Source: Leadbetterella sp964563435 (lineage in GTDB: Bacteria > Bacteroidota > Bacteroidia > Cytophagales > Spirosomataceae). From it: DNA of 64,000 bases. A program made the position numbers and the translations under genes. Positions 61,326-64,000 of the stretch are shown one piece after another. Position 1 is the stretch's first letter. Every line of letters starts with the position of its first letter. The notes beneath the pieces were generated by a model that did no database searches, had not been told where the DNA came from, and saw only the letters and a list, made by a program, of their open reading frames with translations. Where the stretch lies: NCBI GenBank assembly GCA_964563435.1, contig CAZLXI010000018.1:1-64000 (forward strand). The letters run 5' to 3'.

Positions 61326-62876
61326 TTATTTTTTTATAAGTTTTTTACTTAGGTTACCCGCCAGAAAAATGGTTAAAGTCCCTACCACAATGATCATATT
61401 TGCATGCAGCGGATTCCTCAGATAGGAATACGATTCCGGGATCAGGTAAGAGAAAGTCATCCATAAAATAACCAGGATACCTGCCAGCGTGCCGGCCAGC
61501 GCATCCCTGTTCTCTGTTTTTTTACTGATCAGGCCCAGCAGGAAAAGCCCGAGCATTCCCCCGGCAAAAATTCCCGACAGGGTCCACCAGGCATCCAGCA
61601 AACTCTTGATACCGATCATCGCTATTCCGCACAGCATACCGATAAGGCCCACAATCACCGTAGCAATGTACAGGACCCTCAGGCTGTTTTTTTCAGAAGA
61701 ACTCCTGTTGAAATAACGCTTGTAAATGTCTTCCGTGAATACAGTAGCGGAAGCGTTCATTCCTGAACTGATAGTGCTCATGGCGGCCGACAGTATGGCC
61801 GAGATGATCAGGCCCAGAAGACCCGTAGGGATCATGTACACCATAAAATGCGGCATCACCTTATCTCCGTAGTCAGCCGGTTTCATGGTGGCAGCCAGCT
61901 TAACCACTTCCGGATGGTTTATGGCCAGCCCTAACCGTTCAGATGCCGTCTGCAGAGTGATGGTCTGCAGGAGGTCCGGATTCTGCTGGTAATAGGTATA
62001 CAGGCAGGTACCGATCACAAAAAACAACAGGGACACCGGCACGTAGATCCACACGCACAGCCATACCGATTTGTTGGCTTCCCGCGCGCTGCCGGCCGTA
62101 TGGTAACGCTGAACATAGTTCTGGTCCATGCCGAAATTGTTCAGGTTAATAAAAAAACCGTAGAGCAGCACCACCCAGAAAGAAGAACTCAAAAAATCCG
62201 GTGCCAGAGAACCCAGGCTGAATTTATGGTCTGCCCTGCCGGTTTGGATAATTTCCGCAAAGCCTCCGGGCACCTCTCTGACCACCAGGTAAATGATGAT
62301 CACCGCCCCCAGCGTTTTAAGAACTCCTTGCACCACTTCTGTCCAGATCACCGCCTCTATTCCACCCATAACGGTATAGATCACAATACAAATGCCGGTC
62401 ACTACCATGATAGTCACCATGCTATAGCCAGTAAGTGCCTGCAGGGTAAGTGAGATCCCGAAGAAGATAGAGCCGATACGGGCCAGCTGGGTCAGGAGGA
62501 AACATACCACGGCGTAGGTCCGGGCCCACGTTCCAAACCTCTTTTCCAGGTTGGTATAGGCCGAAACTTCGCCCGTGCTCCGGTAAAAAGGCACAAAATA
62601 CCGTGTGGCGATCCAGGCAGCCAAAGGCATGGATAAACTGAAAACAAAAGCATTCCAGTTACCTCCATATGCTTTTCCGGGCACTCCAAGGAACGTATTC
62701 GAGCTTAAAAAAGTAGCATAAATGGAAATCCCGATAGCCCAGCCGGGGATGCGCCCGGCTGCCCTGGTAAATGCATCAGCGGAGGTATTTCGACGGGAAA
62801 AATACACACCCACAAGCACCATGCCTATAAGATAAGCGATGATAATGCCGATATCTAACAAGGGCAAATTATTCAT
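61326..62876 (-). CDS. Sodium:solute symporter (SSS family), paralogue
   Basis: The 516-aa membrane protein starts with LDIGIIIAYLIGMVLVGVYFS and carries GWAIGISIYATFLSSNTFLG, YTVMGGIEAVIWTEVVQG and ILSAAMSTISSGMNASATVF. It is a close paralogue of the symporter at 47976. Its ATG overlaps the kinase stop (ATGA at 62873-62876), so the transported compound is probably the kinase or aldolase substrate, or a precursor. Confidence 0.93.
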   Translation of the reverse strand: MNNLPLLDIGIIIAYLIGMVLVGVYFSRRNTSADAFTRAAGRIPGWAIGISIYATFLSSNTFLGVPGKAYGGNWNAFVFSLSMPLAAWIATRYFVPFYRSTGEVSAYTNLEKRFGTWARTYAVVCFLLTQLARIGSIFFGISLTLQALTGYSMVTIMVVTGICIVIYTVMGGIEAVIWTEVVQGVLKTLGAVIIIYLVVREVPGGFAEIIQTGRADHKFSLGSLAPDFLSSSFWVVLLYGFFINLNNFGMDQNYVQRYHTAGSAREANKSVWLCVWIYVPVSLLFFVIGTCLYTYYQQNPDLLQTITLQTASERLGLAINHPEVVKLAATMKPADYGDKVMPHFMVYMIPTGLLGLIISAILSAAMSTISSGMNASATVFTEDIYKRYFNRSSSEKNSLRVLYIATVIVGLIGMLCGIAMIGIKSLLDAWWTLSGIFAGGMLGLFLLGLISKKTENRDALAGTLAGILVILWMTFSYLIPESYSYLRNPLHANMIIVVGTLTIFLAGNLSKKLIKK

Positions 62877-64000
62877 TTCTGTAATCGTGTTAGTTCCTTA
62901 TAGGTTTTGTACAACTTTTCGTATACTTTTCTCCGTTCCGGGTCAGGTCGGTAAGTCTTTATCGTTTTCGAAGCAATCACCTTTTGGGCAGACGGCACAT
63001 CCGGATACACGCCGCTTGCCACCGTGGCAAAGACGGCTGACCCCAAAGCACAGGCCTGGTCGCTGTCTGTCACCTGTATATCCACACCCATTACATCCGC
63101 TAATACCTGGATCACATAGGGCGACTTACCGGGTATCCCTCCGGTAGCAATCACATTTTCTATAGGTATATTGTATTCGCCAAAACGCTCCATGATAGCT
63201 CGTGATCCAAAGGCGGTAGCTTCTACCAGTGCTTTGAAGAAATGGCCCGCGTGGGTAGAAAGACCAAATCCATAGGCAGAAGCTTTCAGATGAAAATCTG
63301 CATCAGGTGTTCTTCTTCCGTTATGATAATCCGTAAATACCAGATCCGACCCTGTCACCTCTATTTTGGCCGCCTCAGAGGTAACATAGTTAAAGAAATC
63401 ATCGTCCAGCTTTGTACTTAACTCCGCACTTAATTCATTGCCAAGGATATCATGCGCGGGTTTAAGCATCATTTTCCTGAACCAGTTGTAGATATCACCA
63501 AATGCCGACTGCCCGGCTTCGAAACCTGTCATGCCAGGCTCTATAGAACCGTCTACCTGCCCGCAAATGCCCTCTACCAAAGGGGCATCCCCCGGGGCCA
63601 CCAGCATATCACATGTAGAAGTGCCAATCACTTTTACCAAAGTATAAGGCGAAATTCCGGAGCCTACAGCCCCATGATGAGCATCTATGGCTCCTACAGT
63701 AATTATAGTAGAAGGATCAAATCCGAACCTTTCTGCAAAATCGGGTGAAATAGTCCCGAAAATATGATCGGAAGTGTAGGTTTCCGTATAAAACCGGCCC
63801 TCCAGCTTTTTAAAACTTGCGTCCAGCGTATTTAAAAAATCTGTGGAAGGTAAACCTCCCAAACTCTCATTCCACATGGCTTTATGCCCTGCTGCACAGC
63901 GGTTTCTCTTAATCTCTGACGGATTTCCGATACCGGAAAGGTAAGCCGGTACCCAGTCAGACTGTTCCACCCAGGTAAAGGCGCTTTGATGAACCTCTCT
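62873..64000 (-). CDS. FGGY-family carbohydrate kinase, ribulokinase-like (partial)
   Basis: The gene runs past the right edge; 375 C-terminal residues are in the window, beginning REVHQSAFTWVEQSDWVPAY without a start. Ribulokinase-type motifs are TVGAIDAHHGAVGSG, LVKVIGTSTCDMLVAP and AFGSRAIMERFGE, with the FGGY signature region ENVIATGGIPGKSPYVIQVL. It phosphorylates a ketopentose or similar sugar. It overlaps the symporter gene by 4 nt. Other FGGY substrates are possible, and the N-terminal sugar-binding part is not visible. Confidence 0.88.
   Translation of the reverse strand, partial: REVHQSAFTWVEQSDWVPAYLSGIGNPSEIKRNRCAAGHKAMWNESLGGLPSTDFLNTLDASFKKLEGRFYTETYTSDHIFGTISPDFAERFGFDPSTIITVGAIDAHHGAVGSGISPYTLVKVIGTSTCDMLVAPGDAPLVEGICGQVDGSIEPGMTGFEAGQSAFGDIYNWFRKMMLKPAHDILGNELSAELSTKLDDDFFNYVTSEAAKIEVTGSDLVFTDYHNGRRTPDADFHLKASAYGFGLSTHAGHFFKALVEATAFGSRAIMERFGEYNIPIENVIATGGIPGKSPYVIQVLADVMGVDIQVTDSDQACALGSAVFATVASGVYPDVPSAQKVIASKTIKTYRPDPERRKVYEKLYKTYKELTRLQK

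Noticed and set aside
43091..64000. Standard sialic acid (Nan) utilisation locus
   Set aside because: NanE and NanK are not visible, the sialidase-fold proteins lack an obvious RIP motif and the kinase is ribulokinase-like.

Overview
The window comes from a member of the phylum Bacteroidota. The evidence is two SusC/SusD pairs, a hybrid two-component sensor with an AraC output domain, A-rich start regions instead of Shine-Dalgarno sites, and promoter elements that fit TTG-N19-23-TAnnTTTG. Class and genus cannot be read safely from the sequence.

Positions 2-24800 hold an integrated element of about 24.8 kb. It is bounded by an exact 19-bp direct repeat (2-20 and 24782-24800), with a tyrosine integrase at the left end and TTGTACC-type arm sites near both ends. 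From left to right it carries: a HTH gene and the integrase (261-1981); an unknown gene and HTH genes (1999-4162); a replication module made of a DUF6291-type protein and a zinc-finger/TOPRIM/RecA-like primase-helicase (4159-6986); small genes; and a short tail-like block ending in a 1299-aa tape measure protein (8182-13201). No terminase, portal, capsid or lysis gene is visible and there is no space for them. A leftward block (17614-13708) follows: a repressor with two identical operators, a predicted ADP-ribosyltransferase, a SpoT-type HD protein, and a HigB-HigA-SecB-like toxin-antitoxin-chaperone operon. A rightward block of small genes (17759-20166) leads into about 830 bp of non-coding DNA full of hairpins and 10-bp-periodic direct repeats, which may be the replication origin or a structured RNA region. 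The right end holds two secreted proteins, a broken HigA antitoxin, and an XRE/ImmA-IrrE/PIN operon. A phage satellite or a highly reduced phage-derived element that keeps tail length determination and defence cargo is the best explanation, but this is an inference.

From 24801 onward the DNA is host chromosome devoted to glycan use. The first polysaccharide utilisation locus (about 25996-40163) combines SusC, SusD, a surface lipoprotein, a GH88 unsaturated glucuronyl hydrolase, a 1418-aa hybrid sensor, a GH20-like protein, an alginate-lyase-superfamily protein and a ThuA-like protein. This suggests a uronic-acid-containing polymer, possibly with hexosamine.

The second locus (about 41758 to the right edge) has SusC/SusD, four Asp-box beta-propeller (sialidase-fold) proteins, an unrecognised 821-aa secreted protein, a DUF3748 propeller protein, an FAD oxidoreductase, two close paralogues of a sodium:solute symporter, an AraC regulator, a dihydrodipicolinate synthase/N-acetylneuraminate lyase family enzyme and an FGGY kinase cut by the window edge. 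Its substrate is not clear: the sialidase-fold proteins lack an obvious RIP motif and the usual sialate genes nanE and nanK are not in the window.
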